This document shows positions 27,514-36,628 of a DNA stretch of 64,000 nucleotides, piece after piece. This stretch comes from Pseudomonas sp. WJP1. Lineage in GTDB: Bacteria > Pseudomonadota > Gammaproteobacteria > Pseudomonadales > Pseudomonadaceae. The stretch is from positions 4,452,501 to 4,516,500 of the forward strand of contig NZ_CP110128.1 of NCBI RefSeq assembly GCF_028471945.1. Direction: 5' to 3'. Numbering within the stretch: position 1 is the stretch's first letter; each line of letters opens with the position of its first letter. Below the pieces are notes generated by a model. The model saw only the letters and a list, made by a program, of their open reading frames with translations. It made no database searches and was not told the origin of the DNA. The position numbers and the translations under genes are program-made.

Positions 27514-28602
27514 TTAAAGTTCGAGGGCTGGATCGGCGGCTAGCACCTGGGCGCCACGGCTGCCCGCTACCACCAACGCGCCGTCGGCGGCCTGGGTGGC
27601 ACCGGCGACCGGGGTGCGTGCCGGTTGCTGCACCAGATGCAATTGCGCGCCAGTGCCCTGGCTGACCAGCATCTGCCCGCCTTGGGTGAACAGGCGGTAA
27701 TGGCCCCGGGCATCGACGAGGCCGGCGGTGATGCTGACGTGCAGGCCACTGTCCAGCGCGGTCCAGTTCTGGCCGCCGTCGGTACTGCGCAGCACGTTGC
27801 CGCGCAAGCCGTAGACGAGCACTTCGCCAGGCTTGCCGAGCACGCCGAAGAAGCTGCCCTGATAGGGCGTCGGCACGGTGGCGAAGCGTTGGGTTTGGTC
27901 ATCCCATTTGAGCAACAGGCCTTGCTCGCCGGCGATGTACAGACCGTCGCCGGTGGAGGCGATGGCGTTGAGGTGCAAGCCTTGCGGGTTGTCGGTGCGA
28001 TCCTGGAACGGTGTCCAGCTCAGGCCGCCATCGTCAGTGCGCAGGATCAGGTTGAACACGCCGACCACATAGCCGACTTTGTCATTGGCGAACCAGACGT
28101 CGAGCAACGGTTTGTCGGCGCCCTGCTCGGCCAGGCGCTGGCCTTCGGCGACCAGCAGTGGCCATTGCTCGTTGCCCGGTTCGGCACTGGCCAGCGCCGT
28201 GTAATGCTTGACCAGCAAGGTCCCGATCTGGCGACCGTCAAGTTGCTTGTTCCAGGTCACGCCAGCGTCGCTTGTGTGCAGCACCACGCCGTCATTGCCG
28301 ACCGCCCAGCCTTGACTGGCGTTGGGAAAACTCACGGCGGTGAGGTCGGCACTGACCGGCACGGCAGCCTGTTGCCAGTGCTTGCCGGCGTCATCGGAAA
28401 ACAGGATATGGCCGCGCTGGCCAACGGCGATCACGCGCTCACCGGCGCGGGCCATGCCGGACAACGGGCTGTTGCTGGCCAAGGCACTGACCCTGGCCGG
28501 CAGGTCCAGCACATCGACGTAATCGGCTGCGTGGGTGACGCCCTGCAACAGGCCGAGCGCCAGGCCAAACGCCACGTGCTTGAAATTCTTGTATGAACAC
28601 AT
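27514..28602 (-). CDS. YCF48-like beta-propeller protein, exported
   Basis: A 362-residue protein with a signal peptide (MCSYKNFKHVAFGLALGLLQ...THA) and repeated blades such as ILFSDDAGKHWQQA, VLHTSDAGVTWNKQ, ILRTDDGGLSWTPF and VLRSTDGGQNWTAL. These are BNR/YCF48 (photosystem II stability factor HCF136-like) repeats forming a periplasmic propeller. The ATG at 28602 follows GAAGAGGATG. The frame runs further upstream through a REP pair, which I exclude. Placed 16 bp before the RND gene, it is probably a periplasmic adaptor for that transporter. That role is inferred. Confidence 0.85.
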   Translation of the reverse strand: MCSYKNFKHVAFGLALGLLQGVTHAADYVDVLDLPARVSALASNSPLSGMARAGERVIAVGQRGHILFSDDAGKHWQQAAVPVSADLTAVSFPNASQGWAVGNDGVVLHTSDAGVTWNKQLDGRQIGTLLVKHYTALASAEPGNEQWPLLVAEGQRLAEQGADKPLLDVWFANDKVGYVVGVFNLILRTDDGGLSWTPFQDRTDNPQGLHLNAIASTGDGLYIAGEQGLLLKWDDQTQRFATVPTPYQGSFFGVLGKPGEVLVYGLRGNVLRSTDGGQNWTALDSGLHVSITAGLVDARGHYRLFTQGGQMLVSQGTGAQLHLVQQPARTPVAGATQAADGALVVAGSRGAQVLAADPALEL

Positions 28603-28679
28603 ACCGCATCCTCTTCGGAAAACCGCGCCGGGACACACAGCCGTGTGCCCGACGTTCGAACCTTGTGCCGCGCAGGTCA

Positions 28680-28779
28680 TGTGGGAGCGAGCCTGCTCGC
28701 GATGGACGTTAACGATGACGCGTTCTGTCTGGATGCCCGCGTCGCCCTCTGGTCCATCGCGAGCAGGCTCGCTCCCACA
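28680..28779. repeat. Inverted REP pair (BIME)
   Basis: TGTGGGAGCGAGCCTGCTCG and its inverted copy ending GGCTCGCTCCCACA flank a ~45-bp spacer between the DUF1329 stop and the YCF48-like start. It may dampen transcription or stabilise the upstream mRNA within this operon. Confidence 0.88.
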
Positions 28780-28811
28780 GTGGATCGAGCGAGCGTCTGC
28801 TTGCGGTTGGC

Positions 28812-30170
28812 TTAGCGAATGCCGCTGCCGGCCAGGGATTCCGACGACCACTGCGCCTTGGAGAGCGGATCGATGTACTTGATGCCGCCGTAAGGGCCGA
28901 CTACACCGTTGATGTTGTAGGAGCCACCGACCAGGTCGTAGATCATGAAGGGCGTGGAGTCCGGGATCTGCTTGTCATAGCTCTGGCTGAGGAAGGCGAA
29001 GGAACCACGATAGAGCTGACCACGGGCGTCATATTGATCCGAGGCCAGAGCGGTCCAGCTGTCTTCGTCGAGGTAGAAGCGGCGCTTGGCGTAGATGTGC
29101 CGGGCACCGGCCTTGAGGGTGCCTTCGACGACCCAGACACGGTGTTTTTCCCAACGTACGAAGTCCGGTGCCAGGTGATTGGCGGTGGTCAGCGACTTCG
29201 GATCCTGGGCGTAGGTCAGCTTGTAGGTGTTGTAGGGCACGATCATTTCCTGTTTGCCCACCAGCTTCCAGTCGAAGCGATCCAGCGCACCGTTGAACAC
29301 GAACACGTCATCGTAGGTGCCCGCACCCGCGGTGCCCGGGTTCGGCGTGTCGTACGCCAGGTTCGGCGCCAGCTTGACCCGACGCTGGCCAGGCAGGTAT
29401 TGCCAGGCGCGACGTGGTTGCTGCAGCGGGTTGGCGGCGTCCTTGAGCATCACCGCTTCGCCGGCTCGACGTGCTGGGCCGGTGTACGACAGCTTCATCT
29501 GGTAGTACACGTCGGCGCTGCTGATCGGCTGCGAAAGGTTTTCGTAGATCGGGTAGGAAATGAACGCCTGCCCGGTGGTGGCCAGGCTTGGCACACCGGC
29601 GGAGTCAACGTTCCAGGAGTCGTACTTGGAGTTGATGCTCACGCCCTGGTAACGCAACAGGAAGTTCCACATCGCTTCGTTACCCGATTGCGGAATCGGG
29701 AACGGCACGCCCGGCAGCACGTTGTCGATGGCCAACCCGCCTTCCAGGGACTTGGCACCACTGGCGTTCTTCACGCCGTTATCGAGGATGGCCTTGGGCA
29801 GCGAAACGGTGCGGTGGGTCGGAAACACGTCGACACGGAACGTCGGGAAGCGCTTGGCCAGTTCCACCGTGGTGGCGCTGAGCAAGCCCTTGTACTGGTC
29901 GACGTTCTTGCCGTCGATCACCAGCAAGGGTTTTTCGCTGGCAAACGGATCCGGGCGCATGCTGTCGCCGGATTTGAAACTGGCCGGCGGCGTGGTCAGG
30001 CCACCGTTGTAGGCCGGAATGGAACCATCGGCGTTCGCGGCTTTTTCGGCGCCTACCAGGGTCAGGCTGCTGCCCAGCTTGGCAGCGTCCTGGGTTGAAA
30101 CAGCGGCCTGTACCTGGGCGGCAAGGACCATGGCCAGCGAAGCGGCCAACACGGTTTTCACGAATTTCAT
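28812..30170 (-). CDS. DUF1329 outer-membrane-associated protein
   Basis: A 452-residue exported protein with a clear signal peptide (MKFVKTVLAASLAMVLAAQVQA). The DUF1329 features are GSSLTLVGAEKAANADGSIP near the start, RRAWQYLPGQRRVKLAPNLAYD in the middle and RFYLDEDSWTALASDQYDA towards the end. The family is related in predicted fold to LolA/LolB-like lipid-binding proteins and usually sits next to DUF1302, as here (41 bp). A role carrying a hydrophobic molecule between the outer membrane and the RND protein is a reasonable inference. AGGAGAATAACAAG precedes the ATG. Confidence 0.9.
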   Translation of the reverse strand: MKFVKTVLAASLAMVLAAQVQAAVSTQDAAKLGSSLTLVGAEKAANADGSIPAYNGGLTTPPASFKSGDSMRPDPFASEKPLLVIDGKNVDQYKGLLSATTVELAKRFPTFRVDVFPTHRTVSLPKAILDNGVKNASGAKSLEGGLAIDNVLPGVPFPIPQSGNEAMWNFLLRYQGVSINSKYDSWNVDSAGVPSLATTGQAFISYPIYENLSQPISSADVYYQMKLSYTGPARRAGEAVMLKDAANPLQQPRRAWQYLPGQRRVKLAPNLAYDTPNPGTAGAGTYDDVFVFNGALDRFDWKLVGKQEMIVPYNTYKLTYAQDPKSLTTANHLAPDFVRWEKHRVWVVEGTLKAGARHIYAKRRFYLDEDSWTALASDQYDARGQLYRGSFAFLSQSYDKQIPDSTPFMIYDLVGGSYNINGVVGPYGGIKYIDPLSKAQWSSESLAGSGIR

Positions 30171-30211
30171 CTTGTTATTCTCCTGCTTGCATTGAGCAAA
30201 TCAGTGTTGGA

Positions 30212-32215
30212 TCAAAAGGTTGTTTTCATCGTCAGGTACACGGCGCCACGGTCCTCAGTCGTGGCACCCCCTCCGGAAAAGGACGAATAGCCACCGGCGT
30301 AACAGGCGTAGTTTTCGTTGCCGCTGAAGGCGTTCGGCGCAGCACCGTCACCGCCTTTCGGGCCAGTACTCACACCGCTGACATTGCACTTGTCGGCCTT
30401 GCCGAAAGAGTCCACGTACTTCAGGTCGACGAAGTATTTGTTGTACACAACGGCCCCGAGGCCGACGGCGTAGTTACCGGTATCCTTGGCACCGCCACCG
30501 GAGACCGGTGACACGCCATCGAGACCGAGGTTGATGGACATCGGCGCGTTGAGGTCGACACCGGGAAACACCTGGTACCAGGTCGGTGTGAAGTTGACCG
30601 CAATACCCCAGTTGTCCCGGGTCGGCTGGTCGATGCCGCGGTAGGTGTCCTTGCCTTTGTAGAGCGCCTCGTTCTTGCTATCGAGCTTGAGCAAGTTGCT
30701 GTAGTACACCTCGGCGAGCAGGGTCGCCGAATCGAACACCGGGGTTTTCGGCATGGTCATCAGACCGTTGATCGTCCAGTGCAGGGTGTCGCCGGTGGCG
30801 GCCATGCTGTCGCCCTTCCCCGGGGTGTCATAGATCACGCCGGTGCCGGGCGTGCGCGCCGGCAACAGGCCGAGACCCTGGCCCAGGCCCAACGGACTGG
30901 TGGAGCTGACGACGGCCGGAATACTGGCCAGCGGCATGTTGTGCCGCACGTTCAGGTCGGAGCCGACGCTCACCCCGCCCACGTCCTTGGACAGGCTCAG
31001 GCCAACGATCTTGATGTTGTCGGCATAAGCCATTTGATAGGTGGCGGTGCTCAGCGAGTTGAGCGTATTGATCACCGCGGGCACCTGGCCGGCTGGCCGG
31101 GTGCCGTTCGGGTTGGCCGAGCTCAGGCCCCGGGCATCCAGCCAGGCTTGCGGGAGGATTTCCGAGGTTTCGCGGTAGTAAACGCCCAGGGTGCCGTCCA
31201 GCCAGGCGGGCGACCACTTGGCCATGAGGCCCCAGTCGCCACGCTTGTCCGGCGTCAGGTCATGCCCGCGACGCACGTTGGTCAAGCCGTTGCACGGTGC
31301 CAGGCCGCAACCCAGAGGACTGCCAGGCACGACAGCATTAGTGTTACCCAGCAGGAACGACTGTGCGCCGAAACCGACCAGGTCGGAGCCGCCGTAGTAG
31401 GTGCCGGCTTCTGGTAGGCGTGCGGCGTCCCAGTCGAGAAAGTACTGGGCGGCCAGGGTCAACTCAGGGTTGACAGTGAACGACATCGACAGCTGGTTAC
31501 GCGGAACGAACAGTTCCTTGGCTTCGGTGCCCGGCGACGCGGCCAGCTTGGCCAGGTCCAGGCCGGACTGGCCGTAGCTGATCGAATGCACCGGGTTGAG
31601 AATGGTCTCGCCCCAGAACACGTTGTGCTGGCCAGCCTTGAAGCTCAGCATCGACTCCTCGCCCACTTCGGTGCTGTAGAACACGAAGGCGTCGAGAATT
31701 TCACCGGACGGACCGGTGTAGTAGCGCTGGGCATAGTTGCTCAGGTGCGGGCTGCCGTTGCCGACGTTGTCATTGGTGACCCCGGCCAGGCGCGGGTCGT
31801 TGGCGATCAGGCCCGAGGTCGAACCGTTGCCGTTGACGAACGGGTTGGAATTGGAACCGGTGTTCTCGTAGGCCTTGTCGTACCAGCTGGCGGCGCTGAC
31901 GCGAAAGCCCATGTGGTTCTGGTAGACCACGTCCATCTCGGTCAGCAGGTCGACACGGTTGGTGATGTTGGTGCCGGACTTGCGGAAGTTGTAGTCGCCG
32001 TCGTTGTTGTTGGGCGTGCCCAACATGCGCTTGTCAGCGCTTTCAGTACGTACGCCATAGTTGTACTTGATAGTGTTATCCAGGCGAACGGTCCAGTCCG
32101 GGCTACCTGTCTCGATCTCTACCGCATGGGCCATCGGCACCGTTGCCGCGAGAATGGCCGAAGCCAGCAAGGTGTAGCGTGAAGCGGTGAACCCGTGACT
32201 CTTGTTGTTGTGCAT
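30212..32215 (-). CDS. DUF1302 outer-membrane beta-barrel protein
   Basis: A 667-residue protein with a signal peptide ending near MAHAVE. The DUF1302 opening WTVRLDNTIKYNYGVRT, NFRKSGTNITNRVDLLTEMD and a C-terminal aromatic strand (RGAVYLTMKTTF) mark it as a large outer-membrane barrel. It is thought to admit hydrophobic compounds. The first gene of the DUF1302-DUF1329-YCF48-RND set, it has GGCGGAGAAACAC before its ATG. A serine hydrolase gene lies upstream and an AraC-type regulator is divergent. Confidence 0.9.
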   Translation of the reverse strand: MHNNKSHGFTASRYTLLASAILAATVPMAHAVEIETGSPDWTVRLDNTIKYNYGVRTESADKRMLGTPNNNDGDYNFRKSGTNITNRVDLLTEMDVVYQNHMGFRVSAASWYDKAYENTGSNSNPFVNGNGSTSGLIANDPRLAGVTNDNVGNGSPHLSNYAQRYYTGPSGEILDAFVFYSTEVGEESMLSFKAGQHNVFWGETILNPVHSISYGQSGLDLAKLAASPGTEAKELFVPRNQLSMSFTVNPELTLAAQYFLDWDAARLPEAGTYYGGSDLVGFGAQSFLLGNTNAVVPGSPLGCGLAPCNGLTNVRRGHDLTPDKRGDWGLMAKWSPAWLDGTLGVYYRETSEILPQAWLDARGLSSANPNGTRPAGQVPAVINTLNSLSTATYQMAYADNIKIVGLSLSKDVGGVSVGSDLNVRHNMPLASIPAVVSSTSPLGLGQGLGLLPARTPGTGVIYDTPGKGDSMAATGDTLHWTINGLMTMPKTPVFDSATLLAEVYYSNLLKLDSKNEALYKGKDTYRGIDQPTRDNWGIAVNFTPTWYQVFPGVDLNAPMSINLGLDGVSPVSGGGAKDTGNYAVGLGAVVYNKYFVDLKYVDSFGKADKCNVSGVSTGPKGGDGAAPNAFSGNENYACYAGGYSSFSGGGATTEDRGAVYLTMKTTF

Positions 32216-32341
32216 TGTGTTTCTCCGCCTTTTTGTATTTGTTTTAAGCGCAGCAGTCCCCGCGTAACCCCTTGTTCCAGGGATTTACGTTTTCAGGGGT
32301 GGGGGTGAATGCCGGATGGCGCGGGCCAACCGGCGCCTGAA

Positions 32342-32908
32342 TCAGCGATCCAGCTCGAGGATGAGGGCTTCGGCTTGTGGCCAGTGCCCGTACCCGGCAG
32401 CAGGATTGAGATGACCGACGTCGCCCAGGTTGAGCAGTTCGCTGCCCCAGCCTTCGGCCAAGTGCGTAACGGCTTGCAGGCTGGCGAGGTGGTCGTTGGT
32501 ACTGGCGGCCACCAGGCTGCGAAATGGCAGCGGGCCTTTGGGTAGAGGATCCCAACCCTGGCTACGCAGGGTTTCAGGCGATGGATAGCCTGACGGCCAA
32601 GGGGCATCGAGGTCAGGTGGAGCGGCCAGCAGCGCGCCCTTGATCGGCCGGCTATGCTGCGCGGCCCAGTGCGCGACCATCAGTACGCCGGCGCTATGGG
32701 CGACCAGGATCACCGGCCCGTCGATCTGCTCCAGCGCGTGCTGGATCGCTTGCACGCGCTTGTTGCAATCGAGCTTGTCGGTCTCCTGCGGCGGTACACT
32801 ACGTACCTTGCTGAGCCTGGCTTCAAGCAACGTCTGCCAATGTTCGGCAACGTGCTCGCGCAGGCCCGGTACGATCAGAATGGTTGCGGCAGTTTGCAGT
32901 TTGTTCAC
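32342..32908 (-). CDS. RBBP9/YdeN family serine hydrolase
   Basis: An alpha/beta hydrolase of about 188 residues from the GTG at 32908 (VNKLQTAATILIVPGLR), preferred because the domain's first strand begins there and TAGGTG lies before it. An ATG at 33016 would add 36 residues of poor family match. The nucleophile elbow is HSAG (in VILVAHSAGVLMVAHWA), with Asp in TNDHLAS and His in GDVGHLNPAAGYGHW. The family cleaves small esters. It is cytoplasmic. Next to the DUF1302 uptake genes and acyl-CoA enzymes, hydrolysis of an imported ester is a plausible role. Confidence 0.82.
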   Translation of the reverse strand: MNKLQTAATILIVPGLREHVAEHWQTLLEARLSKVRSVPPQETDKLDCNKRVQAIQHALEQIDGPVILVAHSAGVLMVAHWAAQHSRPIKGALLAAPPDLDAPWPSGYPSPETLRSQGWDPLPKGPLPFRSLVAASTNDHLASLQAVTHLAEGWGSELLNLGDVGHLNPAAGYGHWPQAEALILELDR

Positions 32909-33264
32909 TTCAACACCTACGCTTTCTCGATGACTCGACTGGCTCTGTCGCCAGGGGCTTTTTGTAGGACTGACATTAAAGAGCGGCCACCCGAGGTGCT
33001 TTTCATTGGACGTCATGCACTTTTCTTTTCATGACAAATGCTCCGCTGGTGGCGCGGTGCGACCACCGGTCTAAAATCCCGGCAGGTTCTGTGCGGGTCA
33101 CTGTAATCAATGGGTGAGCCTAGACGAGGTTTGCGCAAGAGTGGTAAATCGGACAGCAATGGGCGAGTGACTCCGCTCACTTCACAACTGTTCAATTGCT
33201 GATGTGCTGGATATAGTCGCCACGCTTTTTTTTGAATCGCAATCGGCCCAGGAAAGACCTTCGC

Positions 33265-34308
33265 ATGACCAAGCTTGTTCGCGCCGCCGTCTTGACCAAC
33301 TATCTGGAGGTCACTCAATACCTGGGGTTCAACCCACGCGATGTGCTGGCCGGCGTCGGGCTGACCAAGACCTTGCTGCAGGCGCCGGAACACCGCATCC
33401 CCATCGATTCCGCCGTGCGCCTGCTGGAAGATTCAGCCGCCGCCAGCGGCTGCCAGACCTTCGGCCTGAGCATGGCCGAATCACGCCAGCTCTCGGACTT
33501 CGGCGTGGTCAGCCTGCTGCTCAGCCACCAGCGCACGTTGCGCGATGCCTTGCAGGTGGTGGTGCATTACCGGCACTTGATGAATGATTCGCTGGCCATC
33601 TTCATCGAAGAGGCCGGCAAGATGGTGATCATTCGCGAAGAGGTGGTCACCGAATCGCCGCTGCCTAGCCGACAGGCCACAGAGCTTGCCATCGGCGTGA
33701 TGTTCCGCCTGTGCGCCGCCCTCCTCGGCTCACACTGGCATCCCTACAGCGTCAATTTCACCCACCAGCCTCCTGACAACCTGCAGCTGCACCGTCGCCT
33801 GTTCGGCTGTACCCTGGAGTTCGGCAGTGAGTTCAACGGCATCGTCTGCGCAGGCGCCAGCCTGGACATGACCAACCCCAACGCCGACCCGGCCATGGCC
33901 CGCTACGCCCAGGGCTACCTCGATTCGCTGCAGAGCAACCAAAGCACTTCGATGCTGTTCGAAGTGCGCAAGGCCATCTACCTGCTGCTGCCCATGGGCC
34001 GCGCCACCATCGAGCAAGTCGCGCAGAGCCAGGGCATGAACGTACGCACGCTGCAACGTCGCCTCAAGGATGATGGCTGTGCGTTCAACGATGTGATCAA
34101 CGACGTGCGCCGCGACCTGGTGCTGCGTTACCTGGACAACCCGAATTACTCGCTCAGTCGCATTGCCGACATGCTGGGTTACTCGATGGCGAGTTCGTTT
34201 ACGCGCTGGTTCATCAGCCAGTTCGGCATGCCACCGGCGACGTGGCGCGCGCAGAAGCAGGGTTCGGCAAAAGTCCCGACGGATGCTGTCCCGCCCAAGC
34301 CCTACTGA
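33265..34308 (+). CDS. AraC-family transcriptional regulator with Arabinose_bd-type N-domain
   Basis: A 347-residue regulator. The N-terminal Arabinose_bd (PF12625-type) domain spans about 10-200 (LEVTQYLGFNPRDVLAGVGL), and the AraC HTH pair is at about 240-335 with NVRTLQRRLKDDG and DMLGYSMASSFTRWF. AGGAAAG precedes ATG 33265. It is divergent from the hydrolase/DUF1302 set across a 356-bp region and is the obvious candidate regulator of those genes. Members of this class commonly control lipase or fatty-acid-related genes. The effector is unknown. Confidence 0.9.
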   Translation: MTKLVRAAVLTNYLEVTQYLGFNPRDVLAGVGLTKTLLQAPEHRIPIDSAVRLLEDSAAASGCQTFGLSMAESRQLSDFGVVSLLLSHQRTLRDALQVVVHYRHLMNDSLAIFIEEAGKMVIIREEVVTESPLPSRQATELAIGVMFRLCAALLGSHWHPYSVNFTHQPPDNLQLHRRLFGCTLEFGSEFNGIVCAGASLDMTNPNADPAMARYAQGYLDSLQSNQSTSMLFEVRKAIYLLLPMGRATIEQVAQSQGMNVRTLQRRLKDDGCAFNDVINDVRRDLVLRYLDNPNYSLSRIADMLGYSMASSFTRWFISQFGMPPATWRAQKQGSAKVPTDAVPPKPY

Positions 34309-34318
34309 TATCGCGCCT

Positions 34319-34345
34319 GTTGTGGGATTGAGCCTGCTCGCGATG
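34319..34345 (+). repeat. Single REP
   Basis: TGTTGTGGGATTGAGCCTGC then TCGCGATGG is a degenerate single REP directly after the AraC gene. Confidence 0.6.
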
Positions 34346-34384
34346 GCGGCCTAACAGCCGATTTGTTGTTTGTTGTTTGTTGAA

Positions 34385-35134
34385 TGAGTACATATCCATT
34401 CCTGCGGTAACGGCCACCTATGGTTTCGCCCTTACGGCGAGTCACTTGGAAGAGCCCCAAGTAACCAAGGGCTCTTGCCCCCGGCGTTCGGTGCCTCGCT
34501 AAGGCTCGGCATGCCCTCGCTCCGGTCCTGCTCCGTGGGCCCGCCGCGATGGGCCATCCATGGCCCAGCGCGGCTAAACCGGCATCCTTGCCGGTTTACC
34601 CACTGCGCAGAACCTCCACTCGGCCTCTCGATGGGGCAAGAAAATCAAAAGCCAGATCAAGATCAAACGCAAAAGCGAGGCGGCCTGACAGCCGACCTGA
34701 TCGGGAGCCGTACGCGTTCCCCTGTAGGAGCCAGGCTTGCCGGCGAATCAGACGCTGCGGTGTGTCTGTTGTACCGCGTTATCGTTCTTCGCCGGCAAGC
34801 CTGGCTACAAGGGATTGGGGTATCTGAAAAGATCAGGTCGGCTGTCAGGCCGCCTCGCTTTTGTTTTTGATCTGGGTGCCCCGTTAACCACGATGGCCGA
34901 ACGCAGGCATTGCGCAGTGGGGAAACCGGCAGGACGCCGGTTTAGCCGCGCTGGGCCAGGGACGGCCCATCGCGGCGACCCACGGAGCAATGCCGGAGTG
35001 AGGGCATGCCGAGCCACAGCGAGGCACCGAGTGGTGGGGCAAAGCCTTTTGCTTCCTTTTTGGCGTTTGAAAAAGGGAGTCGCCGTAAGGGCGAAACCAT
35101 AGGAGGCCGTTACCGCAGCAATGGATATGTACTC
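34385..35134. repeat. Composite inverted repeat R3 (~750 bp), IS-free, opposite orientation
   Basis: Same element as R1/R2 but with arm B on the left and arm A inverted on the right. Termini are GAGTACATATCCATTCCTGC and GCAGCAATGGATATGTAC. The central REP pair (34723-34808) has lost two bases in its 3' half (CTGGCTACAAG). Both arms carry CGCCCTTA / TAAGGGCG at the position used by the IS in R2 and R4, and both are empty. No gene is supported between 34309 and 35294. Confidence 0.85.
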
Positions 35135-35172
35135 AGACAACAACCTCCCACAGCCGCACCGAACAAAAAAAA

Positions 35173-35198
35173 ACGGCGACTGCTGGTACAGTCGCCGT
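35173..35198 (-). terminator. Strong intrinsic terminator (minus strand)
   Basis: A perfect 10-bp stem ACGGCGACTG / CAGTCGCCGT with 6-base loop. Read on the minus strand it is followed by nine T residues, and preceded by an A-rich partner tract, so it ends the operon whose last gene stops at 35295. A shorter T-poor side faces the plus strand. Confidence 0.92.
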
Positions 35199-35294
35199 GA
35201 AAAAACCGGTGCTGTCCACACCGGTCGAGAACACCACCGCAGCTAGGAGCCAACCACGGTGCAGTCCTCTGCCAGAAAGCTTATGCGTCGGGCG

Positions 35295-36305
35295 TCAAAG
35301 CCCCCAGTGCAGCAACAACAGCACCAGCACGACGAGGAACACCGTCTCCCCCACCATCAGCAGGATCGGCTTGATACCCACCGCCGCCAGCTCCTTGAGC
35401 TGGGTCTTCATGCCCAGGGCACTGATGGACACCACCAGGCACCAGCGCGACAGCTCATTGACCGAACCCTGCACCCCCGGGGCGATCCACCCGGTGCTGT
35501 TGATGCACGCCAGAATCAGGAAACCCACGGCGAACCACGGTAGCAACGGTGGACGCTTGCCAGTCGGATCGGCGCCCTGCATACGGGTGATCATTGCGGC
35601 GGTGACGATCACCGGCAGCAGCATGGCGACCCGCATCAGCTTGACCACCGTAGCCGTGTCACCGGTCTCGGTAGACATGCTGTAGCCGGCGCCAACCACC
35701 TGGGCCACGTCGTGGATGGTCGCCCCGAGAAACACCCCGGCCACCTGCGGCGACAGTTGCAGCCAGTTGGCGATCATCGGGTAGACGATCATCGCCATCG
35801 TCGACAGCGCCGAGACACCGATTACCGTGAACAGGGTCGCGCGTTCTTTCTGCGGGTGATTCGGCAGCGCGGCCGCCAGCGCCAGCGCGGCCGAGGCACC
35901 ACAGATCGCAGTAGCCCCTCCAGTGAGCATCCCGAACAAGCGCTGAAAGCCCAGCGCCTTGGCCGCGATCACCGACACACCGATCGTCACCACCACCAAA
36001 ATCACCACCAGGGCCACGGGCTTCCAGCCCAGCGCCGCCATCTGTTCGAGGGTGATACGCATGCCCAGCAGCGCTACGCCGATGCGCAACACGGTGCGCG
36101 CGGTGAACTCGATGCCGGCCTTGCAGGCGCCGTCACCGGAGAGGAAATTCAGGGCCATACCCAGCAGCAGGGCAAACAGCATGACGGGCGCACCGTAGTG
36201 CTCGGACAGGAACGACGCGGCGGCGGCCACGATCAAGCTGACGATAAACCCCGGGGCCAGTTCGCGCGTGCGGCTATGGATACGGGTAAGGGCGATGGCG
36301 CTCAT
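35295..36305 (-). CDS. YeiH family (UPF0324) putative sulfate/sulfite exporter
   Basis: A 336-residue polytopic inner-membrane protein with about nine or ten helices. Family signatures are FALLLGMALNFL, AGIEFTARTVLRIGVALLGMRI, GATAICGASAALALAAAL and GATIHDVAQVVGAGYS. YeiH proteins are annotated as putative sulfate exporters. It overlaps the Rieske gene by an ATGA, is the last gene of the operon, and is followed by the terminator at 35198. An anion exporter beside a TauD-type dioxygenase could remove sulfite or sulfate released from a sulfonate; that link is inferred. Confidence 0.9.
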   Translation of the reverse strand: MSAIALTRIHSRTRELAPGFIVSLIVAAAASFLSEHYGAPVMLFALLLGMALNFLSGDGACKAGIEFTARTVLRIGVALLGMRITLEQMAALGWKPVALVVILVVVTIGVSVIAAKALGFQRLFGMLTGGATAICGASAALALAAALPNHPQKERATLFTVIGVSALSTMAMIVYPMIANWLQLSPQVAGVFLGATIHDVAQVVGAGYSMSTETGDTATVVKLMRVAMLLPVIVTAAMITRMQGADPTGKRPPLLPWFAVGFLILACINSTGWIAPGVQGSVNELSRWCLVVSISALGMKTQLKELAAVGIKPILLMVGETVFLVVLVLLLLHWGL

Positions 36306-36628
36306 GGCGCGGACTCCTCAGGAACGATGACGATGAACGCCTGGCCGTCGATGATCTCGACCGGGTAGTTGTTGACCTTGACCTGCCTGGAATTGAGCAG
36401 GTAGCCGCTGTGCAGATCGAAGCGCAAACCATGGGCGCAACATTGAATCACCCGCCCCTCAAGACGCCCGCCACACAGCGAGGCGCCCTGGTGCGGGCAA
36501 CTGTCGTCGATGGCGAACAGTTGCCCGTCGACGTTGAACAACGCCAGGCTTTTGTCTTCGAACTCGAACAACGCCCGGCCACCGGCCTGCGGGTGTTTGC
36601 CGGCAGGTACGGGAATGCGCCGGGTCAT
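36302..36628 (-). CDS. Rieske [2Fe-2S] ferredoxin-like protein
   Basis: A 108-residue soluble Rieske protein. Cluster ligands are Cys44 and His46 in SCPHQGASL and Cys63 and His66 in CCAHGLRFD. Such small proteins transfer electrons to oxygenases or act as the small unit of nitrite-reductase-like enzymes. It is translationally coupled on both sides: the ATG at 36628 overlaps the preceding thiol oxidoreductase stop, and its TGA overlaps the YeiH start. An electron-transfer role in the operon's oxidation steps is inferred. Confidence 0.9.
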   Translation of the reverse strand: MTRRIPVPAGKHPQAGGRALFEFEDKSLALFNVDGQLFAIDDSCPHQGASLCGGRLEGRVIQCCAHGLRFDLHSGYLLNSRQVKVNNYPVEIIDGQAFIVIVPEESAP

